Source of the DNA: URNF01 sp045531495
GTDB taxonomy: Bacteria; Bacillota; Clostridia; Oscillospirales; Acutalibacteraceae
Direction of reading: 5' to 3'
NCBI GenBank assembly: GCA_045531495.1
Contig: JAZSED010000020.1
Location: forward strand, 1-24,840
DNA length: 24,840 nucleotides
In this document: positions 14,233 through 21,640 of the stretch, piece by piece
How the letters are laid out: every line of letters starts with the position of its first letter
How positions within the stretch are numbered: the stretch's first letter is position 1
Translations under genes and position numbers: made by a program
Notes under the pieces: generated by a model
Database searches by the model: none
What the model saw: only the letters and a program-made list of their open reading frames with translations
What the model was told of the DNA's origin: nothing

Positions 14233-15371
14233 TTGCTTTCCTCCAATGCATCTTCACACGCCGCTATCAAGCGACGGCACACTTCATCCCTGCCAAAGCG
14301 GGCAACGATACTCTCTCTGATAGCCGTACGGTCATACTGCGCAGCAGCGTCCAGCATAGACAGCATCGCTTTTGCCATTTCCTCTACATCGTCAACCGGC
14401 ACCAGCACGCCGCTTTCCGCGGTGATAATATCCCCGGGGCCACCGCAAGCGGTGGCGATAGCGGGTTTGCCGCAAGCGGCACATTCGTGCAGTACACAGG
14501 ACAGCATTTCGGTACGGGAAGAGCATACAAAGCAGTCGCAGTTATTCATAAACTCCACCACCTTATCACGCGGCACTGCGCCCACAAGGTGACAGCAATC
14601 CTGCAGTCCGTTTTCATCGATAATGCCCTGTAAATACTCTTTGAGGCCGCCCGTACCCGCAATACGCAACGCCACTTTGCGGTCGGTCATTTGCTTTAAG
14701 CGCGCAAACGCGCGAATCAATGTATCATGTCCTTTAATGGGGCGCAACTGTCCCATTGCCGCAAACACAAACGTATCGGTATCCGCGGTTTTTTCACCAA
14801 CGTAAAAGCGGCGTTCATCTACAAAATCAGGTATTAAGCGGGTGTTTTCATCAAACGGTTGCATTACCTTCATCAACACAGAACTCACACACGCGTTAAC
14901 CTTTGCCGCCGCCATCACCGTCTCCAACCGTTTTACAGCCGCACTGTCCGCACCCTCAGTCACAACAAAAGAGGAATGTTCCATAAAGAACAGCGGCAGG
15001 TCATATTTTTGGCACAGTGCAACAGCCTCATAGCCTTGCAGGGAAGAACGGAGATTGACAACATCGGGTCTTCCCCACTTTTTCACAAGCTTCTTATAAA
15101 GATATTCCAGCATTTTGGTACGTTGCCATGCCCGTCCCTTCTCAAGGCGCGGCGTCAAATTCGGGCGCACATACGTATAGGTGTTGACCCCGTTCACCAC
15201 GGCATGGGTCACACCGTTAACCTTAGGAGAAAAGCTGCCGCCCACTTCGGCATATATAACCGCCACGTCGTGCCCACGTGCCGCTAATTCCTCAGCCTGT
15301 TCTTTATAAAATGAACCGAGTATCGGTGCCGCTTTGGTACAATACCAAGAGGGAATCATCAAAATTTTCAT
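14229..15371 (-). CDS. Glycosyltransferase family 4 (GT-B fold)
   Basis: The 380-residue product is a retaining GT-B glycosyltransferase that uses a nucleotide-sugar donor. The N-terminal domain has the acceptor-side Rossmann start MKILMIPSWY and the GSFYKEQAEELAARGHDV segment. The C-terminal domain begins near FVFAAMGQLRPIKGHDTLIRAF and carries the EX7E-type donor motif in TEMLSCVLHE, followed by GKPAIATACGG. The acceptor is unknown; a cell-wall polymer, glycolipid or exopolysaccharide is likely. I chose the ATG at 15371 (AAGGTG 6 bases upstream) over a GTG three codons before it. It overlaps pgeF by 4 bp. A TTGTAT-N17-TAAGAT promoter is possible in the 57-bp gap behind bofA. Confidence 0.88.
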   Translation of the reverse strand: MKILMIPSWYCTKAAPILGSFYKEQAEELAARGHDVAVIYAEVGGSFSPKVNGVTHAVVNGVNTYTYVRPNLTPRLEKGRAWQRTKMLEYLYKKLVKKWGRPDVVNLRSSLQGYEAVALCQKYDLPLFFMEHSSFVVTEGADSAAVKRLETVMAAAKVNACVSSVLMKVMQPFDENTRLIPDFVDERRFYVGEKTADTDTFVFAAMGQLRPIKGHDTLIRAFARLKQMTDRKVALRIAGTGGLKEYLQGIIDENGLQDCCHLVGAVPRDKVVEFMNNCDCFVCSSRTEMLSCVLHECAACGKPAIATACGGPGDIITAESGVLVPVDDVEEMAKAMLSMLDAAAQYDRTAIRESIVARFGRDEVCRRLIAACEDALEESK

Positions 15372-15428
15372 ACATATCACCTTGCCTTTCTGCTATCTTA
15401 CCATAAAAGCAGCAGAAATACAAGAAGA

Positions 15429-15698
15429 TTATAACAGCGTTATCGCCCGCATTAACAGCATAGAAATCACGCCGGGAATACCGAATGTCGCACAGCAAAT
15501 CATACTAAACCAACCAAAGCCCAGAGAAATTCCCGTAAAGATGCCCACAACGTCCACAGCTGCCATAGCACACACACCTTCCGCAAAGGAAGCAAGTGTA
15601 AAACGCAACGGCTTTCCCGTACGAAACAGCGTAATCATCACAGCGAGCACTGCTGCACCGAGCACGGTATATACCGCAACCCGCAAACCCAGCGACAT
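15429..15698 (-). CDS. BofA family membrane protein (pro-sigmaK processing inhibitor type)
   Basis: The 89-residue product has two to three hydrophobic spans, the last ending in the FGIPGVISMLL segment that closely resembles the family's GIPG-V/L-hydrophobic signature. In Bacillus, BofA sits in the forespore outer membrane and restrains the SpoIVFB protease that activates sigma-K; in Clostridia the family is present with an uncertain role. The ATG at 15698 has AGGGG 8 bases upstream. The gene immediately upstream is yaaL-like; yaaL-bofA is the order in Bacillus subtilis too, where recR precedes them. That synteny is the main support for naming a short, weakly conserved protein. Confidence 0.75.
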   Translation of the reverse strand: MSLGLRVAVYTVLGAAVLAVMITLFRTGKPLRFTLASFAEGVCAMAAVDVVGIFTGISLGFGWFSMICCATFGIPGVISMLLMRAITLL

Positions 15699-15710
15699 AT
15701 GTATCACCCC

Positions 15711-15962
15711 TTAAAATTCATCTTCTCTGACAGGCAATATTCCTGTCACACCCATCTCTTTTGCCTGCTTTAACAAAAAACGGTACTGCGCGCGCAGCGC
15801 TTCCATTTCATAAATACACGCTTCCACCAAATCACCGTCGCTTTGCATCGAAAACTGTGTTTCCAACGCGTGCATACGAGTACACACATCCCGAATAGCC
15901 GGCAGCAACGGATGCTCCTCCACGCGGGTGCGGAATATCTTTTCCCTTAAATTACTACCCAT
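15711..15962 (-). CDS. YaaL-like DUF2508 protein
   Basis: The 83-residue soluble protein is mostly helical, with the QYRFLLKQAKEMG-like C-terminal helix of the DUF2508 family; Bacillus YaaL is about 74 residues. The ATG at 15962 has AAGGGAG 8 bases upstream. It is 12 bp ahead of the BofA-like gene, which matches the conserved yaaL-bofA order. The molecular role is unknown. No clear promoter is seen in the 47 bp between the secG terminator and this gene. Confidence 0.7.
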   Translation of the reverse strand: MGSNLREKIFRTRVEEHPLLPAIRDVCTRMHALETQFSMQSDGDLVEACIYEMEALRAQYRFLLKQAKEMGVTGILPVREDEF

Positions 15963-16030
15963 TCGATTAGCTCCCTTCTTCTTTTACCATCGTATGAGTA
16001 GTGTGGGACAAATAGACCGTCTTTAAACAA

Positions 16031-16065
16031 AAAGCACCCCGCGTTCTAAAACGCGGGGTGTTTTT
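16031..16065 (-). terminator. Terminator of secG, works both ways
   Basis: CACCCCGCGTT (16035-16045) pairs perfectly with AACGCGGGGTG (16050-16060) around a 4-base loop. T runs follow on both strands. It lies 14 bp behind the secG stop. Confidence 0.92.
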
Positions 16066-16074
16066 GTAGCGATA

Positions 16075-16317
16075 TTACAGATTGGTGATGAGCATTGCTA
16101 CCAGCACCAGCACAAAGAAGATACCGGCAATCCACTTGGTCCATTTGGCAAGACGGTCGCTCATGGTCATCGGCTTGCTTCTGTCCATAAAGGAGTCGCT
16201 GTTACCCGAGATAACGTTCATACCGTTATCTTTGCCTTCCTGTTTCATAATCACCAGGATGATAACAACCGCCAATACAATCAGTACAATACCCAAAAAG
16301 ATTTCCAAAAAGCCCAT
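16075..16317 (-). CDS. secG: Preprotein translocase subunit SecG
   Basis: SecG is the small stimulatory subunit of the SecYEG protein-export channel. The 80-residue product has the expected two membrane spans (about 3-26 and 59-79) flanking a polar loop with SGNSDSFMDRSKPMT, which matches the usual glycine/serine-rich loop of the family. It was read from the ATG at 16317, with GGAGG 8 bases before it. It stands alone between its own promoter and terminator. Confidence 0.88.
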   Translation of the reverse strand: MGFLEIFLGIVLIVLAVVIILVIMKQEGKDNGMNVISGNSDSFMDRSKPMTMSDRLAKWTKWIAGIFFVLVLVAMLITNL

Positions 16318-16347
16318 TATTATTACCTCCAAAGGTTAAGTCAAGTC

Positions 16348-16376
16348 ATTATAACACAGCGATTTCAAAAAAGCAA
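16348..16376 (-). promoter_or_regulatory. Sigma-A type promoter of secG
   Basis: On the minus strand TTGCTT (16371-16376) and TATAAT (16348-16353) are 17 bp apart. The predicted start is near 16341, 24 bases before the ATG. Confidence 0.65.
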
Positions 16377-16466
16377 CAAAATTTTTATGAAGTGTATATT
16401 TTTTAGAAAAAGTCATACACTAACATCGACAACGGATACAAAATGCGTTTGCGTAACCGCTGTCTT

Positions 16467-16508
16467 AAAACCGCTATCAAAACCCTTTCGGGTTTCGGCA
16501 GCGGTTTT
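16467..16508 (-). terminator. Terminator of the topoisomerase operon
   Basis: AAAACCGCT (16467-16475) pairs with AGCGGTTTT (16500-16508), and an inner AAACCC/GGGTTT stem (16480-16485 and 16490-16495) tops it. Read leftward it ends in TTTT. It starts right behind the stop codon of the A subunit gene. Confidence 0.8.
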
Positions 16509-16510
16509 TG

Positions 16511-18757
16511 TTATTCTAACGTAAGCTGTTCGCCGAAATCTTCTGCCAACGGCATAGCACCTGCCGCAGGCAGGTTCTTGGTACGATAGCGGTTTTCTTT
16601 AGTGAGCGTACCCGCTTGATACAACTCTGCACTCTGCAATTTATGCTTACCCTTCAAGGTCAGCACCTGCACACCGATAGTGGAACGGGTGGTTTTCGGC
16701 TGAATGGCACCCGTATGCACCAAAAGACGTCTGCCCGACGTAGAGGTGAGCAACACCTCGGTGTCTTCGGGAATATGCAGCATCGCTACCACGGGATTTT
16801 TGTCGCTGTAGGCACCAATCAGCTTATGGCGATTGTTTTTGGTAACGTATGCAGACAGCTCCACCTTTGCCACCTTACCGTTTTCAAAGAAGAACAGCAT
16901 ATACCCTTTATAATCCGCGGTAACCGCCATATATTTCGCAGCCTCTCCCGCGTCAAACTTGAGTTTGGCAGGTACATAGTCGCCCATACTGCTCGCCTTG
17001 GTGTCACCGAAAGCGGATGCCCGGCTCTTATACACGGCCGCCTTATCACTGAAGAACAGAAGTTCCATTCTGTTGGTGGTTTCCACCGCCTTCATAATGG
17101 CATCTCCTTCTTTAAGCTTATGCTCACTGCTCATACGCAAGGAAGCGGGGGTGATTTTCTTGAAATAGCCTTCGTTGGTGAAGAACAGCGTACACGGATA
17201 GTCGGGGATTTCCTCCTCCACATCCTCTTCTGCCTGCTTCACTTCACTCATAGACAACAAAACGGTTTTACGCGGCATACCGTATTTTTTGGAAACCTCT
17301 TCCAATTCCTTGATGATAATACGGCGCACCTTTTTCATATCGGCAAGGATGCCTTCCATTTCGGCAATATCCTTTTCAAGCTGTTCCATCTCCGCGAGAC
17401 GTTTCAAAATGTATTCGCGATTCAAATGACGCAGCTTGATTTCCGCCACGTATTCCGCCTGCGTTTTATCAATACCGAAACCAATCATCAAATTGGGCAC
17501 GACTTCCGCTTCCTCTTCGGTGTTGCGTACAATGGATATTGCCTTATCAATATCCAGAAGAATTTTGGAAAGGCCTTTCAAAAGATGCAGCTTGTCCTTG
17601 GCTTTTGCAAGGTCAAAGGCGGTACGGCGGCGGACACATTCGGTGCGGAACGCAATCCATTCCTCCAAAATATCCTTTACACCGAGTACCATCGGCACCC
17701 CGCCGACCAACACGTTGAAGTTACACGCAAAGCTATCCTCAAGCGGGGTAAGCGCATACAAACGATTCATCAATTTATCCGGGTCTACACCGCGCTTTAG
17801 GTCAATGGTGATTTTCAAACCTTCTAAACCGATTTCGTTACGGACATCCGAAATATCACGGATTTTGCCCGTCTTTACAAGCTCAATCATTTTGGAAATG
17901 ATTGCCTCGACCGTGGTAGTATAAGGAATTTCCGTAATATCGATACAGTTAGACGCCTTATCGTAGGTGTATACGGCACGCACCTTAACACTGCCCTTAC
18001 CGGTCGCGTATATCTTCTCCATTTCCTCGCGGTTATACAACACCTGTCCGCCGCCCGGGAAGTCAGGCGCCAACAAGGTATCCGCTACTGCGTGGTTTTT
18101 ATCCTTCATCAACGCGATGGTGGTATCGCACACCTCTTTTAAGTTGAAGGAACAGATGTTACTCGCCATACCGACCGCGATACCCATATTGTTGTTCACA
18201 AGAATAGACGGGAAAGATACCGGCAAAAGCATCGGTTCTTTGGTGGTGGAATCATAGTTATCTACAAAATCCACCGTATCCTTGTCAATGTCGTGGAACA
18301 ATTCCGCCGCAATCGCTTCCAATTTCGCTTCGGTGTAACGAGAGGCGGCATATTCCATATCGCTGGAATACGCGCGACCGAAGTTACCCTTCGAATCCAC
18401 ATACGGATGCAAAAGCGATTGATTACCCTTGGAAAGGCGCACCATCGTTTCGTAAATCGCCGCGTCACCGTGGGGGTTCAATTTCATCGTAGCGCCCACG
18501 ATATTAGCGGATTTCACCCTTTGCGAACCCAACAGGTTCATTTTATACATCGTATACAGCAATTTACGGTGAGACGGCTTAAAACCGTCGATTTCGGGGA
18601 TGGCACGGGACATAATGACGCTCATTGCGTACGGCATATAGTTAATACGCAAGGTGTCGGTAATCTGCTGTACCGCTATCTCCCCCGCGCCCTCAATATG
18701 CGCGTTTTCGGGCAGAGTATCCACCGTATTTACACTTTTCTTTGTCTTCTTCGCCAT
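16511..18757 (-). CDS. parC: Type IIA DNA topoisomerase subunit A (topoisomerase IV ParC-like)
   Basis: The 748-residue product is the DNA breakage and rejoining subunit of a type IIA topoisomerase. The catalytic tyrosine is Tyr141 in ASRYTEAKL, inside the 5Y-CAP region. The coiled-coil tower (about 340-480) and C-terminal pinwheel-like repeats (about 505-735) follow. I do not see the GyrA-box QRRGGKG, which favours topoisomerase IV over gyrase. The quinolone-determining segment reads NPHGDAAIYE: the usual serine is Ala99, and Glu103 is kept. The ATG at 18757 has GGAGG 5 bases upstream. It follows the B subunit gene by 25 bp. The pair is rather divergent, so the gene symbol is by role. Confidence 0.85.
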   Translation of the reverse strand: MAKKTKKSVNTVDTLPENAHIEGAGEIAVQQITDTLRINYMPYAMSVIMSRAIPEIDGFKPSHRKLLYTMYKMNLLGSQRVKSANIVGATMKLNPHGDAAIYETMVRLSKGNQSLLHPYVDSKGNFGRAYSSDMEYAASRYTEAKLEAIAAELFHDIDKDTVDFVDNYDSTTKEPMLLPVSFPSILVNNNMGIAVGMASNICSFNLKEVCDTTIALMKDKNHAVADTLLAPDFPGGGQVLYNREEMEKIYATGKGSVKVRAVYTYDKASNCIDITEIPYTTTVEAIISKMIELVKTGKIRDISDVRNEIGLEGLKITIDLKRGVDPDKLMNRLYALTPLEDSFACNFNVLVGGVPMVLGVKDILEEWIAFRTECVRRRTAFDLAKAKDKLHLLKGLSKILLDIDKAISIVRNTEEEAEVVPNLMIGFGIDKTQAEYVAEIKLRHLNREYILKRLAEMEQLEKDIAEMEGILADMKKVRRIIIKELEEVSKKYGMPRKTVLLSMSEVKQAEEDVEEEIPDYPCTLFFTNEGYFKKITPASLRMSSEHKLKEGDAIMKAVETTNRMELLFFSDKAAVYKSRASAFGDTKASSMGDYVPAKLKFDAGEAAKYMAVTADYKGYMLFFFENGKVAKVELSAYVTKNNRHKLIGAYSDKNPVVAMLHIPEDTEVLLTSTSGRRLLVHTGAIQPKTTRSTIGVQVLTLKGKHKLQSAELYQAGTLTKENRYRTKNLPAAGAMPLAEDFGEQLTLE

Positions 18758-18782
18758 AGTTGCCTCCAAAAAGATAGGAAAA

Positions 18783-20762
18783 TCAGCTCAAATCTACCAT
18801 ATCGAGATAGTCGCCGCCGTTTTGGGCAATGTATTCTTTTCTGCCAGCGAGATTGTCGCCAAGCAGAATATCAAACATCTGCGCAGTCGCCTCGGCCTCG
18901 GCGGGTTCCACCCGCACCAAACGGCGAGTGGCGGGATTCATGGTGGTCAACGACATCATTTCAGGGTCGTTTTCACCAAGACCTTTGGAGCGTTGAATCG
19001 AGTGCTTCTTATCACCGATTATCGCAAGTATCTTTGCTTTCTCAGCGTCGTTATATGCAAAATAGGTATCGTCCTTACAGGTGATTTCGTAAAGGGGCGT
19101 TTCCGCGATAAACACCTTCCCCGCGTTAATAAGGGTCGGGGTCAATCGATACAGCATGGTGAGAATCAACGTACGGATTTGGAAACCGTCCACGTCGGCG
19201 TCGGTACAGATAATGACCTTGTTAAAACGCAACAGCCCCAAATCGAAGGTGGACATTTCCTTGTTGGAGTTTTTCACTTCCACACCGCAACCGAGCACCT
19301 TGATGAGATCAGTAATGATTTCGCTCTTAAAAATCTTGGAATACTCGGACTTTAAACAGTTGAGTATCTTACCGCGCACGGGAATAATCGCCTGGAAATC
19401 AGGATTTCTTGCCTGTACGCAAGCGCCCATAGCGGACTTACCTTCCACGATAAACAGTTCGCGTTCTTCCGCCTTACGACTGCGGCAATCCACAAAGCTT
19501 TCTACGCGGGAGGTCAAATCATTGCCCGTTTGCAACGCTTTCTTAATGTTAACGCGCGCGGTTTCCGCCTTTTCTCGGCTGCGTTTATTGATAAGCACCT
19601 GTTCGGTAAACTTATCTGCTTCCGCTTTGTTTTCAAGAAAATATACCTCTAAATTATGGCGCAGAAAGTCGGTCATCGCTTCCTGGATAAACTTATTGGT
19701 AATAGCCTTCTTGGTTTGGTTTTCGTAGGACGTTTGGGTAGAGAAAGATGAGGATACAAGTACGAGACAGTCCTGTACGTCCTGATAGGTTATCTTACTC
19801 TCATTTTTGAGATATTTCCCGTTTTGACGCAGATACGCATCCACCTGCGATACAAACGCGGAGCGTACCGCTTTTTCGGGAGAGCCACCGTGTTCCAACC
19901 AACTTGAGTTATGGTAATATTCCTGCAAACTCACCTTGTTGGAAATACACATAGCCACATTCAGTTTCACCTTATAGTCGGGCTTGTCCGCACGGTCACG
20001 ACCGCTGCGTTCCGCCGTCCAGAACTGTATATCGGTCATCGCATTCTCCCCTGCTACCTCTTTGAGATAGTCGGAGATGCCGTTTTCGTATACAAATTCT
20101 TCGGTTTCAAACCCTCTATCCTGCTGAATACGGAAGATAAACCGCAGGTTATTATTGACAATCGCCTGACGGCGCATAATATCCCGGTAATATTCACGCG
20201 GAATATTGATATCGGTAAACACCTCAAGGTCGGGTTTCCAACGGATGGTGGTACCCGTATCCTTCTTAGTATACGGTTCTTTTTTAAGGCCGCCGACGTT
20301 TTCGCCTTTTTCAAAATGTAAGGTGTATTTAAAGCCGTCGCGGCGAACCTCTACGTCCATATATTCCGAAGAATACTGCGTGGCGCAAGCACCCAAGCCG
20401 TTAAGACCAAGAGAAAACTCATAGTTTTCCGCTTGATTGGTATTATATTTGCCGCCCGCATACATCTCGCAAAAAACAAGTTCCCAATTAAACCGTTCTT
20501 CCTTCGGGTTCCAATCCACGGGAATACCGCGGCCGAAGTCCTGCACCTCAATAGAACCATCGGTAAAGCAGGTGGTAATGATATGGTCACCGTGTCCTTC
20601 ACGCGCTTCGTCAATGGAGTTAGAAAGGATTTCAAACACCGCGTGCTGACAACCTTCCAAACCGTCCGAGCCGAAAATAACCGCGGGACGTTTTCTGACG
20701 CGATCTGCGCCTTTTAAGGAAGCTATACTTTCATTTCCGTAATTTGTCTTCTTCTGTGCCAT
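18783..20762 (-). CDS. parE: Type IIA DNA topoisomerase subunit B (topoisomerase IV ParE-like)
   Basis: This is the ATPase subunit partner of the ParC-like protein. In order: a GHKL ATPase domain with EILSNSIDEAREG (Glu and Asn of the ATP site), DFGRGIPVDWN and GLNGLGAC; a transducer domain; and a TOPRIM domain with the IVEGKSAMG acidic motif, PVRGKILN, and TDADVDGFQIRTLILTML (the DxD magnesium site). QRSKGLGEN near the end matches the family QRYKGLGE. The motif EGKSAMG departs from the common EGDSAGG. I use the ATG at 20762 (MAQKK, 659 residues). Two upstream in-frame ATGs (20771, 20795) exist; the one at 20795 would leave almost no leader. Confidence 0.87.
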   Translation of the reverse strand: MAQKKTNYGNESIASLKGADRVRKRPAVIFGSDGLEGCQHAVFEILSNSIDEAREGHGDHIITTCFTDGSIEVQDFGRGIPVDWNPKEERFNWELVFCEMYAGGKYNTNQAENYEFSLGLNGLGACATQYSSEYMDVEVRRDGFKYTLHFEKGENVGGLKKEPYTKKDTGTTIRWKPDLEVFTDINIPREYYRDIMRRQAIVNNNLRFIFRIQQDRGFETEEFVYENGISDYLKEVAGENAMTDIQFWTAERSGRDRADKPDYKVKLNVAMCISNKVSLQEYYHNSSWLEHGGSPEKAVRSAFVSQVDAYLRQNGKYLKNESKITYQDVQDCLVLVSSSFSTQTSYENQTKKAITNKFIQEAMTDFLRHNLEVYFLENKAEADKFTEQVLINKRSREKAETARVNIKKALQTGNDLTSRVESFVDCRSRKAEERELFIVEGKSAMGACVQARNPDFQAIIPVRGKILNCLKSEYSKIFKSEIITDLIKVLGCGVEVKNSNKEMSTFDLGLLRFNKVIICTDADVDGFQIRTLILTMLYRLTPTLINAGKVFIAETPLYEITCKDDTYFAYNDAEKAKILAIIGDKKHSIQRSKGLGENDPEMMSLTTMNPATRRLVRVEPAEAEATAQMFDILLGDNLAGRKEYIAQNGGDYLDMVDLS

Positions 20763-20803
20763 GCATTTCATCCGTTCTTTAAGTTTTTCAGTCATTACCT
20801 TTT

Positions 20804-20832
20804 ATTATATCTTGAATCCCAAAATTAGTCAA
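20804..20832 (-). promoter_or_regulatory. Sigma-A type promoter of the topoisomerase operon
   Basis: On the minus strand TTGACT (20827-20832) and TATAAT (20804-20809) have a 17-bp spacer. The predicted start is near 20797, only two bases before the first possible ATG (20795) of the B subunit gene. Confidence 0.8.
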
Positions 20833-20871
20833 GTGAAGGGCAAAACAAAAAGGTCGGAATGTTACTATTTA

Positions 20872-20942
20872 TTACCTGTCACTTCCTACTTCTTACTTTC
20901 CAAAAACCCTGAACGCGAGTTTGGTGAGGAGTGACAAGTAAA
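20872..20942. repeat. Imperfect inverted repeat in the gap right of parE
   Basis: TTACCTGTCACTTCCT (20872-20887) is nearly complementary to AGGAGTGACAAGTAA (about 20927-20942). The bases between are not coding. Such CTTACTT/TGTCACTT-rich patches look like intergenic repeat debris. The whole 20833-21038 gap holds no gene that I can support. Confidence 0.35.
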
Positions 20943-20979
20943 AAAGTAAAATCCCGAACGCTGATGCATTCGGGATTTT
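20943..20979 (-). terminator. Terminator of the zinc-ribbon gene
   Basis: AAAATCCCGAA (20948-20958) pairs with TTCGGGATTTT (20969-20979). Read leftward the stem is followed by TTTTAC and then TTTTT. It lies about 60 bp behind the stop of the gene at 21039. Confidence 0.75.
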
Positions 20980-21038
20980 GAGAATATTTGAACGTAATGG
21001 TGAGAAGGAAAGGCGCCTGAAAACAAGGAATTGTTGCG

Positions 21039-21314
21039 TCAATAGTATTTCGGACGTAAAATCATCCAAATAATCCACAACCCACCGGTAATACAAATCA
21101 TAAAAATATCAAATAGCAACGAATATTTTCTTTTCACACGACCACCAACAGCTGCCGATGCTGCAGCAGATGCTGACGCCGAATTGTTATTGTTAATGAT
21201 AATAGGTTGTTCTTTTCCGGTTTCCTGCTTATGCATCTTTTCTGTAGCACAGCCACAATGAATGCACACAACTGCCTCATCGTTGATTTCTTTTCCACAT
21301 TTAGAGCAAAACAT
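21039..21314 (-). CDS. Small zinc-ribbon membrane protein
   Basis: The 91-residue product begins with a zinc ribbon, MFCSKCGKEI (Cys3, Cys6) and CIHCG (Cys17, Cys20), matching the zinc_ribbon/DZR type. A low-complexity spacer follows (IIINNNN, then alternating Ser/Ala, about 38-56), then basic VKRKY and one hydrophobic span (about 66-86, LLFDIFMICITGGLWIIWMIL) ending RPKYY. This fits a small single-pass membrane protein with its ribbon probably in the cytoplasm. GGAGG lies 7 bases before the ATG. A TTGACA-N17-TAAAAT promoter overlaps a six-decamer repeat array shared with the divergent ribbon-helix-helix gene. Function unknown; similar ribbon-plus-span proteins occur across gut Clostridia. 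Confidence 0.78.
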   Translation of the reverse strand: MFCSKCGKEINDEAVVCIHCGCATEKMHKQETGKEQPIIINNNNSASASAAASAAVGGRVKRKYSLLFDIFMICITGGLWIIWMILRPKYY

Positions 21315-21330
21315 ATTCCATCCTCCTTTT

Positions 21331-21390
21331 TTGTCTTATTTTATCCTACTTTATACTACTTGTCAATATTTTTCAATATTTTGTCTTATA
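21331..21390. repeat. Six in-phase 10-bp repeats in the divergent promoter region
   Basis: The 60 bp read, in consecutive decamers, TTGTCTTATT, TTATCCTACT, TTATACTACT, TGTCAATATT, TTTCAATATT, TTGTCTTATA. Decamers 2 and 3 differ at one base, 4 and 5 at one base, and 1 and 6 at one base. All six have T at position 1, T at 7 and A at 8. Ten bp is about one helical turn, so the same face of DNA is repeated. This is the sort of array ribbon-helix-helix repressors can bind, and such a protein is encoded just downstream at 21411. Confidence 0.6.
21338..21366 (-). promoter_or_regulatory. Sigma-A type promoter of the zinc-ribbon gene
   Basis: On the minus strand TTGACA (21361-21366) and TAAAAT (21338-21343) are 17 bp apart. 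Both boxes lie inside the decamer array. Confidence 0.75.
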
Positions 21391-21392
21391 AT
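21387..21392 (+). promoter_or_regulatory. Probable -10 box of the ribbon-helix-helix gene
   Basis: TATAAT (21387-21392) is a full -10 consensus on the + strand. No good -35 lies at 16-18 bp; TTGTCA (21360-21365) is 21 bp away. The predicted start near 21399 leaves 12 bases before the TTG start, which carry the ribosome binding site. The weak -35 suggests an activator-dependent or repressed promoter. Confidence 0.45.
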
Positions 21393-21410
21393 ATTTTTGA
21401 GGTGAGAGCA

Positions 21411-21569
21411 TTGAAACCTTTAAAAGAAAAGATAAGCATAACCATTGATAATGATATTCTGGTAAAATTGAAAGAAAAAGCGGAATACGACGACCGTTCC
21501 CTTTCACAATATATAAATATTGTTTTGAAGCAGCACATAAAAGATTTAGAAGATAAAAACAAGCCGTGA
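21411..21569 (+). CDS. Ribbon-helix-helix (Arc/CopG type) DNA-binding protein
   Basis: The 52-residue product has the full ribbon-helix-helix fold: a DNA-contacting strand KISITID (7-13), helix A (about 14-27, NDILVKLKEKAEYD) and helix B starting at RSLSQYINIVLKQHI (29-43), the conserved RS-SxYI turn being the best diagnostic. The start is a TTG at 21411, because GAGGTG lies 4-6 bases upstream and the strand starts seven residues in; no ATG is in the right place. Such proteins bind DNA as dimers, often side by side. The array of 10-bp repeats at 21331-21390 is the probable operator, which implies autoregulation and control of the divergent zinc-ribbon gene. No toxin gene follows, as would be expected of an antitoxin. 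Confidence 0.82.
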   Translation: MKPLKEKISITIDNDILVKLKEKAEYDDRSLSQYINIVLKQHIKDLEDKNKP

Positions 21570-21587
21570 ATTTCACGGCTTGTTTTT
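21558..21587 (+). terminator. Terminator overlapping the stop codon of the ribbon-helix-helix gene
   Basis: AACAAGCCGTGAA (21558-21570) pairs with TTCACGGCTTGTT (21572-21584), followed by T to 21587. The TGA stop (21567-21569) sits in the stem. Confidence 0.85.
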
Positions 21588-21640
21588 GGCTTTTATACGG
21601 TATCATTATGCACACAAACACAGAAAAGCTATCGAAGGAT

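Noticed and set aside
16616..17800. 394-codon rightward open frame opposite the topoisomerase A subunit gene
   Set aside because: It is fully antisense to a strongly supported gene, its translation has no recognisable family and is rich in His/Phe/Arg as expected of a mirror frame, and no ribosome binding site is clear.
18293..19355. Overlapping rightward frames of 263 and 233 codons opposite the topoisomerase genes
   Set aside because: They overlap each other and the opposite-strand topoisomerase genes, and neither shows domain logic.
21331..21390. A CRISPR array for the decamer repeats
   Set aside because: The units are 10 bp without spacers and lie between divergent promoters, so operator repeats explain them better.
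21411..21569. The ribbon-helix-helix gene as the antitoxin of a toxin-antitoxin pair
   Set aside because: No toxin-like gene follows before its terminator, and the divergent neighbour is a zinc-ribbon membrane protein, not a known toxin family.
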